DNA of 64,000 bases, from assembly GCF_000373585.1 (NCBI RefSeq), contig NZ_KB891853.1:222812-286811 (forward strand), read 5' to 3'. The stretch comes from Streptomyces sp. MspMP-M5. GTDB lineage: Bacteria > Actinomycetota > Actinomycetes > Streptomycetales > Streptomycetaceae. The notes beneath the pieces were generated by a model. It worked only from the letters and a program-made list of their open reading frames with translations. It had not been told where the DNA came from and made no database searches. This document shows positions 25,347 through 33,414 of this stretch, in pieces (the stretch's first letter is position 1; each line of letters starts with the position of its first letter). Made by a program: the position numbers and the translations under genes.

Positions 25347-26201
25347 TCAGCCGCCCGCGCCGGGGACGGGGAAGGCGCCGGTGGCCCGGCGGGTGATCTC
25401 CCCGTAGATCTCGGGGTCGGTGGTGCAGTCACCGAGGAGACAGGTCTTGCGGCTGCCGTGGTAGTCGCTGGAGCCGGTGGTCAGCAGCCCGAGGTCGGCG
25501 GCGAGACTGCGCAGCCGGGCGCGGGTCACGGCGTCGTGGTCCATGTGGTCGACCTCGATGCCGTCCAGGCCGGCCGCGGCCAGCTCGGCGATCGCGCTCT
25601 CCGGGACGCAGGTGCCGCGCTTGACGGCGAGCGGGTGGGCGAAGACCGCGACCCCGCCGGCCGCCTTCACCAGCCGGATCGCGTCGAACGGGTCGAGCTC
25701 GTGCTTCTCCACGTAGGCCCGGCCGTCGTTGGCCAGCCACTCGGCGGTGAAGGCGTCGGAGACCGAGCCGATCACGCCCAGCTCGACCATGGCGGTGGCG
25801 AGGTGCGGCCGTCCCACGGCGCCGTCGCCGGCGATCCGCGCCACCTGCTCCCAGGTGATCGGGACACCCAGCTCGCGCAGCTTGCCGACCATCGCGCGGG
25901 CGCGCGGCACCCGGTCGTCCCGGACCAGCTCCCGCTCGCGGGCGAGTTCCGGCTCGTCGGGGTCGAAGAGGTAGGCGAGCAGGTGCAGGCTGACACCGTC
26001 GAGCCGGCAGGACAGCTCGGCGCCGGTGACCAGCGTCAGCCCCGCGGGCAGCGCGGCCCGCGCCTCGGCGTGGCCGGCGACGGTGTCGTGGTCGGTCAGC
26101 GCGACGACGTCCAGCCCGGCGGCCGCGGCGTTACGGACCAGCTCGGCGGGGGTGTCCGTGCCGTCGGAAGCCGTGGAGTGGGTGTGCAGATCGATACGCA
26201 C
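25347..26201 (-). CDS. PHP-domain metal-dependent phosphoesterase (YciV/RNase AM-like)
   Basis: The protein has 284 residues and starts VRIDLHTHSTASDG, with the HxH...D metal ligands of PHP enzymes. Further ligands are ALTDHDTV, GRPHLA, VFAHP and TGSSDYHG. YciV-type members hydrolyse 3',5'-bisphosphonucleotides and short 5'-phosphorylated RNAs; that activity is inferred from family. The start GTG at 26201 fits family alignment. Its upstream gene is the zinc-ribbon protein on the same strand. Confidence 0.9.
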   Translation of the reverse strand: MRIDLHTHSTASDGTDTPAELVRNAAAAGLDVVALTDHDTVAGHAEARAALPAGLTLVTGAELSCRLDGVSLHLLAYLFDPDEPELARERELVRDDRVPRARAMVGKLRELGVPITWEQVARIAGDGAVGRPHLATAMVELGVIGSVSDAFTAEWLANDGRAYVEKHELDPFDAIRLVKAAGGVAVFAHPLAVKRGTCVPESAIAELAAAGLDGIEVDHMDHDAVTRARLRSLAADLGLLTTGSSDYHGSRKTCLLGDCTTDPEIYGEITRRATGAFPVPGAGG

Positions 26202-26317
26202 GGCACGGGCTCCAGACTGCTGCGGGACGGACACGGCGGCGGCCCCGGCGGGGCGGCACCGCACCGCGGGGCACCGTAAGGACTACAGGGCACTTCCACG
26301 GACTACAGGAAGGATAC

Positions 26318-26339
26318 CGGGCGCCCGAACATGCGCCCG
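26318..26339 (-). terminator. Possible terminator after the zinc-ribbon gene
   Basis: CGGGCGC and GCGCCCG are separated by 8 nt. A duplicated GGACTACAGG (26279 and 26300) lies beside it. Confidence 0.45.
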
Positions 26340-26382
26340 CCCGCCGACCCCCGGCCCGGCAACCGCGGCCGCGCCGCCCGCC

Positions 26383-27021
26383 TCAGCTCAGGATCCTCGG
26401 CGAGAGCGCCCCGCAGGGCAGCAGATCCACCTCGGCCCCGGCCTCCCGCAGGTCGGTCAGCACCAGCTCGTCGTACATCAGCAGCCCGGACTGCTCGGGC
26501 CAGGCGATCGCCCACAGCCACAGCCCGCGGGCCTCACCGGCGAAGACCGCACGGTCGGCGGGGGCGCCATGTACCTGCCACATCGGGGTCGGGCGGCCGG
26601 CGGCCAACACCTTGGCGTTGGGCGGCCTGTCGACGCAGAGGTGCGAGCCCGGGTCCGGGCCGTCGATACCGGCGTAGCGGGCGCCGAGCCCGACGCCCAG
26701 TTCCTCGGCGATCAGCAGCAGCTCACCGGGGCCGCCGAGGGGGCCGGGGCCGGAGCAGGCGACGGCGGTCGCCCGGCCGCCGCTGCGGTCGTCACCGGCG
26801 CAGGCCACACCGGTGAACAGCCAGCCGACCGGCAGCGGCCAGGGCATCCAGACCGGCACCTGCGCGCGGTGGACGACGACGCCCAGCGCCTCGACGCTCG
26901 GCGGGACGACCGGCTGGAGCGGGTGCACGGTGCCGTGAGCGGCGCACTGCCAGGTATCGGAAAAGAGACCGGGCGCCCGCACCCGGCCTCCGCACTTTGG
27001 GCAACTGGGTTCGCCCCTCAT
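26383..27021 (-). CDS. DUF6758-like zinc-ribbon protein
   Basis: The protein has 212 residues: an N-terminal zinc ribbon (CPKCGG...WQCAAHG), then a Pro/Trp-rich alpha/beta region with conserved-looking LLLIAEELGVGLGARYAG. It matches an actinobacterial hypothetical family I associate with DUF6758. Start choice is uncertain: ATG at 27021, or TTG at 27030 with GGAGG only 4 nt away. The sequence between GGAGG and the ATG forms a 6-bp hairpin (AGGACC-GTT-GGTCCT). Function unknown. Confidence 0.75.
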   Translation of the reverse strand: MRGEPSCPKCGGRVRAPGLFSDTWQCAAHGTVHPLQPVVPPSVEALGVVVHRAQVPVWMPWPLPVGWLFTGVACAGDDRSGGRATAVACSGPGPLGGPGELLLIAEELGVGLGARYAGIDGPDPGSHLCVDRPPNAKVLAAGRPTPMWQVHGAPADRAVFAGEARGLWLWAIAWPEQSGLLMYDELVLTDLREAGAEVDLLPCGALSPRILS

Positions 27022-27188
27022 AAGGACCAACGGTCCTCCGTGGCCGCCGTCCCGTCAAGGACGATCACTCGACCGGTGTGCCCCTAATCACGTACCTGGC
27101 CGCACACTTGGCTGATTCCCGGCACCGCGCCGGTCATCCCCGAAAAACTAGTTGAAACCCGCACCCATCAGGACCTCTGACTTTTTAC

Positions 27189-27392
27189 GTGCGAACGTCA
27201 ACGATTCCGGCCACTCTTCACGCCGCACTCCTGATCACGGCCGTCGCGATGCCGGTTCCCCCGGTGGCCGGCGCCGGCCGCAACTGCGCCGCGGAGCCGG
27301 AGCCCCGGCACGCAGCCGAGGGCGGAATCTCGGCCTTCACCAACTCCCCAGCAGTGCAGGGGATTTGCAAGGGGTCTGCAAAAGGTCCGTAA
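27189..27392 (+). CDS. Possible short secreted protein, 67 residues
   Basis: GTG at 27189 opens a frame with a signal-peptide-like start (MRTSTIPATLHAALLITA, then small residues to AGA). The middle has G/C-rich third positions, but the tail runs into phased 11-bp repeats and the ribosome site is poor. It lies in a 450-bp gap. It may be a real small exported protein or an incidental frame. Confidence 0.3.
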   Translation: MRTSTIPATLHAALLITAVAMPVPPVAGAGRNCAAEPEPRHAAEGGISAFTNSPAVQGICKGSAKGP

Positions 27393-27403
27393 GGGATCTG
27401 CGA
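27360..27403 (+). repeat. Four phased 11-bp direct repeats
   Basis: GGGATTTGCAA, GGGGTCTGCAA, AAGGTCCGTAA and GGGATCTGCGA follow head to tail with no gap. An 11-bp period places each copy on the same DNA face, as in the sites of SARP/OmpR-type regulators. Confidence 0.6.
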
Positions 27404-27472
27404 GGAAGCAGACTGACGCTCCGTCCGCTCTTTCGCCGAGCGGGGCTTACGGGCCGTGCCGCCGCCGTCCGG

Positions 27473-28057
27473 TCAGTCCAGTGCCACGCCCGCGCGCACC
27501 GGATCGCGCAGATCGGTGCCCCGCTCCAGCCAGCGCGCCTGGAGCGCCTCGGCACCGTGCACCCGCTTCCAGGCGGCCTCGTTCGGCGTCATCGGCAGCA
27601 GCGGCAGGAACCGCACCGGGTCCGCAGGCTCGTCCAGCTCCAGATCCTCGACGAGGCCGCCGGACGCGCCCACCAGGACCGAGGTGAACGGCGCCCCCGG
27701 CCACAGCGGTTCGCCCACGTCCAGCGACGCCCCGGGGGCCACGATCACGCCCTCGACCTGCGGGGACGCGGCGAGGACGGCGAGCGGGCGGAGCACCTTG
27801 TCGGTCTCCGCGCGGCCGGCCCGTACGGAGAGCAGCAGTTCGGCCCGCGGGCCGCGGAGCGGGTCGGCGACCACCGCGGTGGGGTCGGCCATGGGCTGGG
27901 CCGACATCCCGAGGGTGGCGTAGCGGAGCACCTCACCGTCGACGAAGCGCAGCACCTCGATGCGGTCGGTGCCGAGGAAGGTGACGGCGGCTCGTGCGTC
28001 CGGCTCGCCCAGCGCCGTGCGCAACCGGGCCTCGACCAGCTCAAGAACGTCAGACAT
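27473..28057 (-). CDS. SUFU (suppressor of fused)-domain protein
   Basis: The protein has 194 residues. VLRYATLGMSAQPM near residue 50 and LLPMTPNEAAWKRVHGAEAL near the C-terminus are characteristic of the bacterial SUFU-like family. Bacterial members often lie in immunity or unknown contexts; function is not established here. ATG at 28057 is preceded 6 nt upstream by TATGCT without a ribosome site, suggesting a leaderless mRNA. Confidence 0.82.
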   Translation of the reverse strand: MSDVLELVEARLRTALGEPDARAAVTFLGTDRIEVLRFVDGEVLRYATLGMSAQPMADPTAVVADPLRGPRAELLLSVRAGRAETDKVLRPLAVLAASPQVEGVIVAPGASLDVGEPLWPGAPFTSVLVGASGGLVEDLELDEPADPVRFLPLLPMTPNEAAWKRVHGAEALQARWLERGTDLRDPVRAGVALD

Positions 28058-28063
28058 GGGCCG

Positions 28064-28069
28064 AGCATA
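28064..28069 (-). promoter_or_regulatory. -10 box for leaderless SUFU gene
   Basis: TATGCT (minus strand) lies 6 nt before the ATG at 28057. Confidence 0.5.
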
Positions 28070-28240
28070 GGTGTCGCTTCCGGGCCCCGCCGCCGCGCCC
28101 CGGAGCACGGGCGGGCGGCGCCCCGGCGTGCGGTTCGTATCGAACGTGCAAAGGGGAGCCCTGGCGCTTCCGGTGGCTGATAGCCTTGCCGTCTGGTCAG
28201 GGAATGACGAACGTCCCCCAACGGGGACCGGCCGGAGGAG

Positions 28241-28423
28241 GTGGGGCTGCGGTGGATCCGAGTCGACCGTGCAGTACCGATAGTTCTCCCGTCATCCCGT
28301 TCGCCCCGCGAACCTTCTGAATCCGAGAGCTTCCGTACCCAGCCGCACCGCGGCGAAACTCGTGAAGTTCTCCTGCTCCGGACGCAGATGACGGAAGAGC
28401 GCCTTCGACTCTTCTTTCCGTGA
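28241..28423 (+). CDS. Possible upstream ORF in the corA leader, 60 residues
   Basis: GTG at 28241 follows GGAGGAG with only 2 nt spacing. The frame ends RTQMTEERLRLFFP and has only about 63% G/C at third positions, unusual for a Streptomyces gene. If translated it may be a leader peptide for corA. No family is recognised. Confidence 0.22.
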   Translation: MGLRWIRVDRAVPIVLPSSRSPREPSESESFRTQPHRGETREVLLLRTQMTEERLRLFFP

Positions 28424-28564
28424 TGTCAGCGAACTGCCGTCAGTAGCCCCCGCACCGAGCGCCGCCCGCTTTGCGGACGTACTGCCTTCTCTCGTCTCGT
28501 ACGTCCTCGTTCCGGGCCGCGTTGCGCCCGCGTGCCACTGACGGCCGGCCCGAAGGAGCCTGCC

Positions 28565-29689
28565 ATGTCGATGATCCGCGATCTGCGTGCCGCCGTCCGT
28601 CCCGCCCGGCGTCGCGACGACTCTCCCTACCGCACCGACGCCGGCCCGGCCTGCGCCAACAGCGCCGTCGTGGACTGCGGCGTCTACCGCGACGGCCGGC
28701 GGGTGCCCGCGCACCTCTCCCCGGCCGAGGCGATCGCCGGTGTCCGGGACGAGGGCGGTTTCGTCTGGATCGGACTGCACGAGCCCAACGAGGCCGAATT
28801 CGCCGGTATCGCCCAGGAGTTCGGGCTGCATCCGCTGGCCGTGGAGGACGCCGTCCACGCCCATCAGCGTCCCAAGCTGGAGCGGTACGACGACACCCTG
28901 TTCACCGTCTTCAAGACCGTGCACTACGTGGAGCACGCCGAACTGACCTCGACCAGCGAGGTGGTCGAGACCGGCGAGGTGATGTGCTTCACGGGCCCGA
29001 ACTTCATCGTGACCGTCCGGCACGGCGGCCAGGGCTCGTTGCGCGCCCTGCGGCACCGCCTCCAGGAGGACCAGGAGCGGCTGGCCAAGGGCCCGTCCGC
29101 GGTGCTGCACGCCATCGCCGACCAGGTCGTCGACGGCTACATGGCGGTGGCCGGCGCGGTCCAGGACGACATCGACGAGGTGGAGATCGACGTCTTCAGC
29201 TCGGGCACCAACGGCAAGGGCACCGGCGCCAAGGAGACCGCGAAGGGCGGCGACGCCGGGCGGATCTACCAACTCAAGCGCGAGGTACTGGAGTTCAAGC
29301 GCGCGGTCTCCCCGCTGCTGCGGCCGATGCAGCTGCTGAGCGAGCGCCCGATGCGGCTGGTGGACAGCGACATCCAGAAGTACTTCCGGGACGTCGCCGA
29401 CCACCTGGCGCGGGTCAACGAGCAGGTGCTGTCCTTCGACGACCTGCTGAACTCCATCCTCCAGGCCAACCTCGCGCAGGCCGCCGTCGCGCAGAACGAG
29501 GACATGCGCAAGATCACCGCCTGGGCTGCGATCTTCGCCGTCCCGACGATGATCGCCGGCATCTACGGCATGAACTTCACGTACATGCCGGAGCTGCACT
29601 GGAAGTACGGCTACCCGGCGATGATGCTGGTCACGGTCACCATCTGCCTCGGAATCCACCGCGGCTTCAAGAGGAACGGCTGGCTTTAG
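28565..29689 (+). CDS. corA: CorA-family magnesium/cobalt transporter
   Basis: The protein has 374 residues. A soluble N-terminal domain with LAVEDAVHAHQRPKLERYDD precedes a long helix and two C-terminal membrane helices with the signature YGMNF (GMN filter) and MPEL loop; the protein ends FKRNGWL. ATG at 28565 has AAGGAG 7 nt upstream. It takes up Mg2+ (or Co2+/Ni2+) through the inner membrane as a pentamer. The last seven codons and following bases are repeated 77 bp downstream. Nearby MgtE-N/CBS and DUF1003 genes strengthen a magnesium role. Confidence 0.94.
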   Translation: MSMIRDLRAAVRPARRRDDSPYRTDAGPACANSAVVDCGVYRDGRRVPAHLSPAEAIAGVRDEGGFVWIGLHEPNEAEFAGIAQEFGLHPLAVEDAVHAHQRPKLERYDDTLFTVFKTVHYVEHAELTSTSEVVETGEVMCFTGPNFIVTVRHGGQGSLRALRHRLQEDQERLAKGPSAVLHAIADQVVDGYMAVAGAVQDDIDEVEIDVFSSGTNGKGTGAKETAKGGDAGRIYQLKREVLEFKRAVSPLLRPMQLLSERPMRLVDSDIQKYFRDVADHLARVNEQVLSFDDLLNSILQANLAQAAVAQNEDMRKITAWAAIFAVPTMIAGIYGMNFTYMPELHWKYGYPAMMLVTVTICLGIHRGFKRNGWL

Positions 29690-29771
29690 GGGCGGCCGGC
29701 GGTCTCTTCGGCCGGGGTCCGGGGGTTGCCCCCGGAGGACACAGCAAGAGGAACGGTTGGCTGTAGGGGCG
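29668..29771 (+). repeat. Duplicated 3' end of corA
   Basis: The 27 bp at 29668-29694, spanning the last codons and stop of corA, recur at 29745-29771 with 25 of 27 identical. Between them lies a GC-rich palindromic segment (TCCGGGGGTTGCCCCCGGA core). Confidence 0.85.
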
Positions 29772-29855
29772 TCTGCAGGGACCGGCTCCAGGGGCGCGCC
29801 CCGGTGGCGGGTGTCTCACCGTGCGGGCGCGCCGGGCGGCCCTGGCCGGGCCGAT

Positions 29856-29861
29856 TAGGCT
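29856..29861 (+). promoter_or_regulatory. -10 box for the 180-residue gene
   Basis: TAGGCT lies 7 nt before the ATG at 29869, implying a leaderless transcript. Confidence 0.5.
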
Positions 29862-29868
29862 GAGGTCC

Positions 29869-30411
29869 ATGACGGAGGAGACCGTGTCGCAGGGCCTGCT
29901 GGATCGGGCGCTCATCGAAGAGGCCACGAAGAAGTCCGGCCTGATCTGGGTGCGGGGCACGGCCGGCCCGGCCCGGGCGCTGTGGCACGTCTGGCACGAC
30001 GGGGCGGCCTGCCTGGTCGGCGGGGGCGCGGGCGAGCAGCCGCTGGCCGCGCTGGGCCTCGTCGACGGCGGCAACGCGACGGTCACCGTGCGCAGCAAGG
30101 ACAAGGGCGGCCGGCTCGTCGCCTGGCCGGCCGAGGTCCGCGAACTCCCGCCCGGCGGCGAGGAGTGGCAGGCCGCCGTCGAGGAGCTGAAGGGCAAGCG
30201 GCTCAACGCCCCGGACGCGGACACCCTCACCGAGCGCTGGGCCCGGGAGTGCCGGGTGCTGCGGCTGACGCCGGCCGGCGGGGCGGAGCAGCGCCCCGGC
30301 CGGATGCCGGACGGTTCGCACGCCGCGCCGCCACTGCCCTCGCCGGCGCTCACCCGCCGGCCGGTGCCGGCCGCACTGCCCAAGCTGCTGCGCCGCGGCC
30401 GCAAGGGCTGA
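29869..30411 (+). CDS. Conserved hypothetical protein, 180 residues
   Basis: The protein starts MTEETVSQGLLDRALIEEAT. The central part (LIWVRGTAGPARALWHVWHD, then NATVTVRSKDKGGRLVAWPA) looks like a beta-barrel of the FMN-binding split-barrel type, but no ligand motif is certain. The C-terminal 40 residues are basic and Pro-rich. It stands between corA and a convergent lipoprotein gene. Function unknown. Confidence 0.72.
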   Translation: MTEETVSQGLLDRALIEEATKKSGLIWVRGTAGPARALWHVWHDGAACLVGGGAGEQPLAALGLVDGGNATVTVRSKDKGGRLVAWPAEVRELPPGGEEWQAAVEELKGKRLNAPDADTLTERWARECRVLRLTPAGGAEQRPGRMPDGSHAAPPLPSPALTRRPVPAALPKLLRRGRKG

Positions 30412-30416
30412 CGCGC

Positions 30417-30440
30417 CCGGCGCGGCCCGGCCCGCGCCGG
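30417..30440. terminator. Bidirectional terminator
   Basis: CCGGCGCGG and CCGCGCCGG form a 9-bp stem with a 6-nt loop exactly between two convergent genes. Confidence 0.65.
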
Positions 30441-31244
30441 TCAGCCGCTGCTGCTGCCGCTCCCATTGCCGCGGCCACCGCCACCGCGCGCGATCTTCTT
30501 GCCGTAGTCGACGACCTGCCCCTGGTCGGGGGCCTTGAGGTCCACGCTCTTGCCCCAGTCGGCGAGCGTCACCTCCCCCGTGCCGCCCCCGCGCTGCAGC
30601 CGCAGCGGATACGGGGTGCCCTCCAGGGAGACGTCGAGGGTGCCGCCGGAGCCGGAGCCGGCGGTGACCTGGACGGTGCGGACCCCGCCGACCGTCCCGT
30701 GGTCGCCGGTCGTCAGCTCGCCGTGCAGGCCGAGCAGTCCGGCGAGCAGGGTGTCCTTGTCGGTGAAGCCGCTGAAGCGCTGGTAGACGGGGTCGGCGGC
30801 GGGCACCTTGACGTACTTGCCGCCGAGTTTGGCGGCGCTGCCGGAGCCGGCGACGCCCTTCTCCCCGGCCCAGAAGGCCGCGTCCGCCTTCAGATAGAGC
30901 GCGCCGCCGATCCGCAGCAGCTGGAACGAGGCGGCCTTGGTGGTCAGCTGGCCCCGGGCGCCGTCCTTGGCCAGCCGCATGTCGAGCGCGTAGGTGCCGC
31001 CCTGGCTGACGAGCTTCCCGGCGAGCCGGACGGTGTCGGCCCCCGAGGCGGCGGCTCGCGCCTTGGCCGCGATCTGCTGGGCGGGCAGTTTGCCGACGCC
31101 GTTGGTGCCGGCGTCCGGGTCCTCCGCGCAGCCCGCCACGGTCGCGGCCAGAGCCGCGCACACCGCCGCCACCAGCCCCGTCCGCCCCGTACGGCGGGTT
31201 CCGGCCGGGGGACGGCGGGTGGTGTCCGGGGGGATGGCGCTCAC
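30441..31244 (-). CDS. LppX/LprG-like lipoprotein
   Basis: The protein has 267 residues. An Arg-rich N-terminus, hydrophobic core and lipobox (ATVAGC, Cys near residue 38) mark an exported lipoprotein. The mature part, with repeated KDGARGQLTTK/LKADAAFW-type strands, resembles the LppX/LprAFG lipid-binding fold. The C-terminus is Gly/Ser-rich. GTG at 31244 has GGAGG about 10 nt upstream. It probably binds or carries lipids at the outer face of the membrane. Confidence 0.78.
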   Translation of the reverse strand: MSAIPPDTTRRPPAGTRRTGRTGLVAAVCAALAATVAGCAEDPDAGTNGVGKLPAQQIAAKARAAASGADTVRLAGKLVSQGGTYALDMRLAKDGARGQLTTKAASFQLLRIGGALYLKADAAFWAGEKGVAGSGSAAKLGGKYVKVPAADPVYQRFSGFTDKDTLLAGLLGLHGELTTGDHGTVGGVRTVQVTAGSGSGGTLDVSLEGTPYPLRLQRGGGTGEVTLADWGKSVDLKAPDQGQVVDYGKKIARGGGGRGNGSGSSSG

Positions 31245-31460
31245 GTCGGCTCTGCCTCCTGATGCGGGTGATCTCGACAGCTCACGGCAGCGTACCCGGG
31301 GTGCCGGGGGCCGGAGAGCGGATGCCGGGCGGCCACCATACGGCCGCTTCCGCCGGGCCGCGGCCCACCCCGACGGGTTAGCCTGAACCCGAATCAATAC
31401 GGTGTTTCCCGGTCAATAGTTGAGCAATCAGGACGGAAAGGGAGAAGGGCGGCGCTCTCC

Positions 31461-32768
31461 ATGGCGGTGGTCACTCCCCGGATCTTCGTCTCCCACCTCT
31501 CCGGCATCGCCGTGTTCGACCCCAACGGCGACCAGGTCGGGCGGCTGCGCGACCTGGTCGTGCTGCTCCGGGTCGGCGACCGCCCGCCGCGCCTGCTGGG
31601 GCTGGTCGTCGAGGTGATCAGCCGGCGCCGGATCTTCGTCCCGATGACCCGGGTGACCGGCGTGGAGTCCGGCCAGATCGTCACCACCGGCGTGGTCAAC
31701 ATGCGCCGCTTCGAGCAGCGGGCGTCGGAGACGCTGGTCTTCGGCGAGCTGCTGGACCGGCGGGTGCGGCTGGTCGAGACGGGCGAGGAGGTCACCGTGC
31801 TCGACGTCGGCATCACCCAGCTGCCGGCCCGCCGCGACTGGGAGATCGACAAGGTCTTCGTCCGGCGGGGGAAGGGCGGGCCGCTGCGCCGCAAGGGAGA
31901 GACGCTGACCGTGGAGTGGTCGGCGGTGACCGGCTTCTCCCTGGAGGAGCACGGGCAGGGCGCGGAGAACCTGCTCGCCACCTTCGAGCAGCTGCGTCCG
32001 GCGGATCTGGCCGGTGTGCTGCACCACCTCTCCCCCAAGCGCCGCGCCGAGGTCGCCGCCGCGCTCGACGACGACCGGCTGGCCGACGTCATGGAGGAGC
32101 TGCCGGAGGACGACCAGGTCGAGATCATCGGCAAGCTGAAGGACGAGCGGGCCGCCGACGTCCTGGAGGCGATGGACCCGGACGACGCCGCCGACCTGCT
32201 CTCCGAGCTGCCGGAGGAGGAGAAGGAGCGGCTGCTGACCCTGATGCGCCCCGAGGAGGCGGCGGACGTCCGCCGGCTGATGTCCTACGAGGAGCGCACT
32301 GCGGGCGGCCTGATGACCACCGAGCCGATCGTGCTGCGCCCGGACGCCACCGTCGCGGACGCGCTGGCCCGCGTGCGCGACCCCGACCTCTCCCCCGCGC
32401 TCGCCGCCCAGGTGTACGTCTGCCGGCCGCCGGACGAGACGCCGACCGGCAAGTACCTGGGCCTGGTGCACTTCCAACGGCTGCTGCGGGACCCGCCGTT
32501 CACCCTCGTCAGCTTCATCGTGGACACCGACCTGCCGGCCCTGCGGCCGGACACCCCGCTGCCCGAGGTGACCGGCTACCTGGCCGCGTACAACATGGTC
32601 GCGGCGCCGGTGGTGGACGAGAGCGGGGCGCTACTGGGCGCGGTCACCGTGGACGACGTGCTCGACCACCTGCTGCCGGACGACTGGCGGGAGGCCGGGC
32701 TGCACGGCCGCACCGACGACGCCACCGGAACCGGCGGGCCGGACGGGAAGACCGCCGATGGGCGCTGA
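31461..32768 (+). CDS. MgtE N-terminal/CBS protein lacking the channel domain
   Basis: The 435-residue protein has an N-terminal PRC-barrel-like region (1-150), the MgtE N-terminal superhelix (about 165-275, repeated LEAMDPDDAADLLSELPEEE-type units) and a pair of CBS domains (about 285-410; MTTEPIVLRPDATVADALA, then VDDVLDHLLPDDW). The five-helix Mg2+ channel of MgtE is missing: no membrane segment follows the CBS pair. It may be a soluble Mg2+ sensor or a regulator of a separate transporter such as CorA. It overlaps the DUF1003 gene by 11 bp. Confidence 0.88.
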   Translation: MAVVTPRIFVSHLSGIAVFDPNGDQVGRLRDLVVLLRVGDRPPRLLGLVVEVISRRRIFVPMTRVTGVESGQIVTTGVVNMRRFEQRASETLVFGELLDRRVRLVETGEEVTVLDVGITQLPARRDWEIDKVFVRRGKGGPLRRKGETLTVEWSAVTGFSLEEHGQGAENLLATFEQLRPADLAGVLHHLSPKRRAEVAAALDDDRLADVMEELPEDDQVEIIGKLKDERAADVLEAMDPDDAADLLSELPEEEKERLLTLMRPEEAADVRRLMSYEERTAGGLMTTEPIVLRPDATVADALARVRDPDLSPALAAQVYVCRPPDETPTGKYLGLVHFQRLLRDPPFTLVSFIVDTDLPALRPDTPLPEVTGYLAAYNMVAAPVVDESGALLGAVTVDDVLDHLLPDDWREAGLHGRTDDATGTGGPDGKTADGR

Positions 32769-33372
32769 GGACCGGGAGAACGCCAGGGAGCGGCGCCTGC
32801 ACGGCGCCTCGGCGGTGCGCCGGGGCGGCGCCGGCGAGCGGCACCGGGGGCCGGAGTCGCGGCCGCGGGTGCGGGTGCGGCTGGACCAGCCGAGGGTGCC
32901 GCGCCGGACGTTCTTCCCGGAGTACGACCCGGAGGCGTTCGGGCGGCTGTCGGAGAAGATCGCCCGCTTCCTGGGGACCGGCCGCTTCATCGTCTGGATG
33001 ACGGTCACCATCATCCTGTGGATCGGCTGGAACGTCGCCGTCCCCGGCAATCTGCGGTTCGACAACTACCCCTTCATCTTCCTGACCCTGGCGCTGTCGC
33101 TGCAGGCGTCGTACGCGGCTCCGCTGATCCTGCTGGCGCAGAACCGCCAGGACGACCGCGACCGGATCACCCACGAGCAGGACCGCAAGCAGAACGAGCG
33201 CTCCATCGCCGACACCGAGTATCTGACCCGGGAGATCGCGGCGTTGCGGATGGGGCTGGGCGAGGTCGCCACCCGCGACTGGATGCGCTCCGAACTCGAA
33301 GATCTGCTGCGGGAACTGGAGCAGCGGACGCCCGACGGCGAGCGCCCGGAGCGTGACGAACGCGACCGCTGA
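32758..33372 (+). CDS. DUF1003 membrane protein
   Basis: The protein has 204 residues: a basic N-terminus, two membrane helices (FIVWMTVTIILWIGWNV; FIFLTLALSLQASYAAPLIL) and a charged coiled-coil tail (QNRQDDRDRITHEQDRK and on), the standard DUF1003 layout. Its ATG lies inside the end of the MgtE-N/CBS gene (11-bp overlap), so the two are translationally coupled. Function unknown; the neighbourhood suggests divalent-cation physiology. Confidence 0.9.
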   Translation: MGAEDRENARERRLHGASAVRRGGAGERHRGPESRPRVRVRLDQPRVPRRTFFPEYDPEAFGRLSEKIARFLGTGRFIVWMTVTIILWIGWNVAVPGNLRFDNYPFIFLTLALSLQASYAAPLILLAQNRQDDRDRITHEQDRKQNERSIADTEYLTREIAALRMGLGEVATRDWMRSELEDLLRELEQRTPDGERPERDERDR

Positions 33373-33402
33373 GGACCTTTCCGGAGGCCGCCTCATGCGC
33401 CG

Positions 33403-33408
33403 TACCAT
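33403..33408 (+). promoter_or_regulatory. -10 box for leaderless mrp
   Basis: TACCAT lies 6 nt before the ATG at 33415; no ribosome site is seen. Confidence 0.5.
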
Positions 33409-33414
33409 CGGGAC

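Larger units (their letters stand above)
27022..27472. other. Gap between zinc-ribbon and SUFU genes
   Basis: The two flanking minus-strand genes leave 451 bp. It contains the promoter of the zinc-ribbon gene, an A/T-rich stretch near 27140-27190, the doubtful 67-residue frame and the four phased repeats. Confidence 0.5.
28058..28564. other. Long leader region upstream of corA
   Basis: These 507 bp have lower G+C than the flanking genes. A 9-nt segment GCCGTCAGT (28436-28444) is fully complementary to ACTGACGGC (28538-28546), next to the corA ribosome site. This could form a long-range stem. A doubtful 60-codon frame (28241-28423) lies within. Confidence 0.45.
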
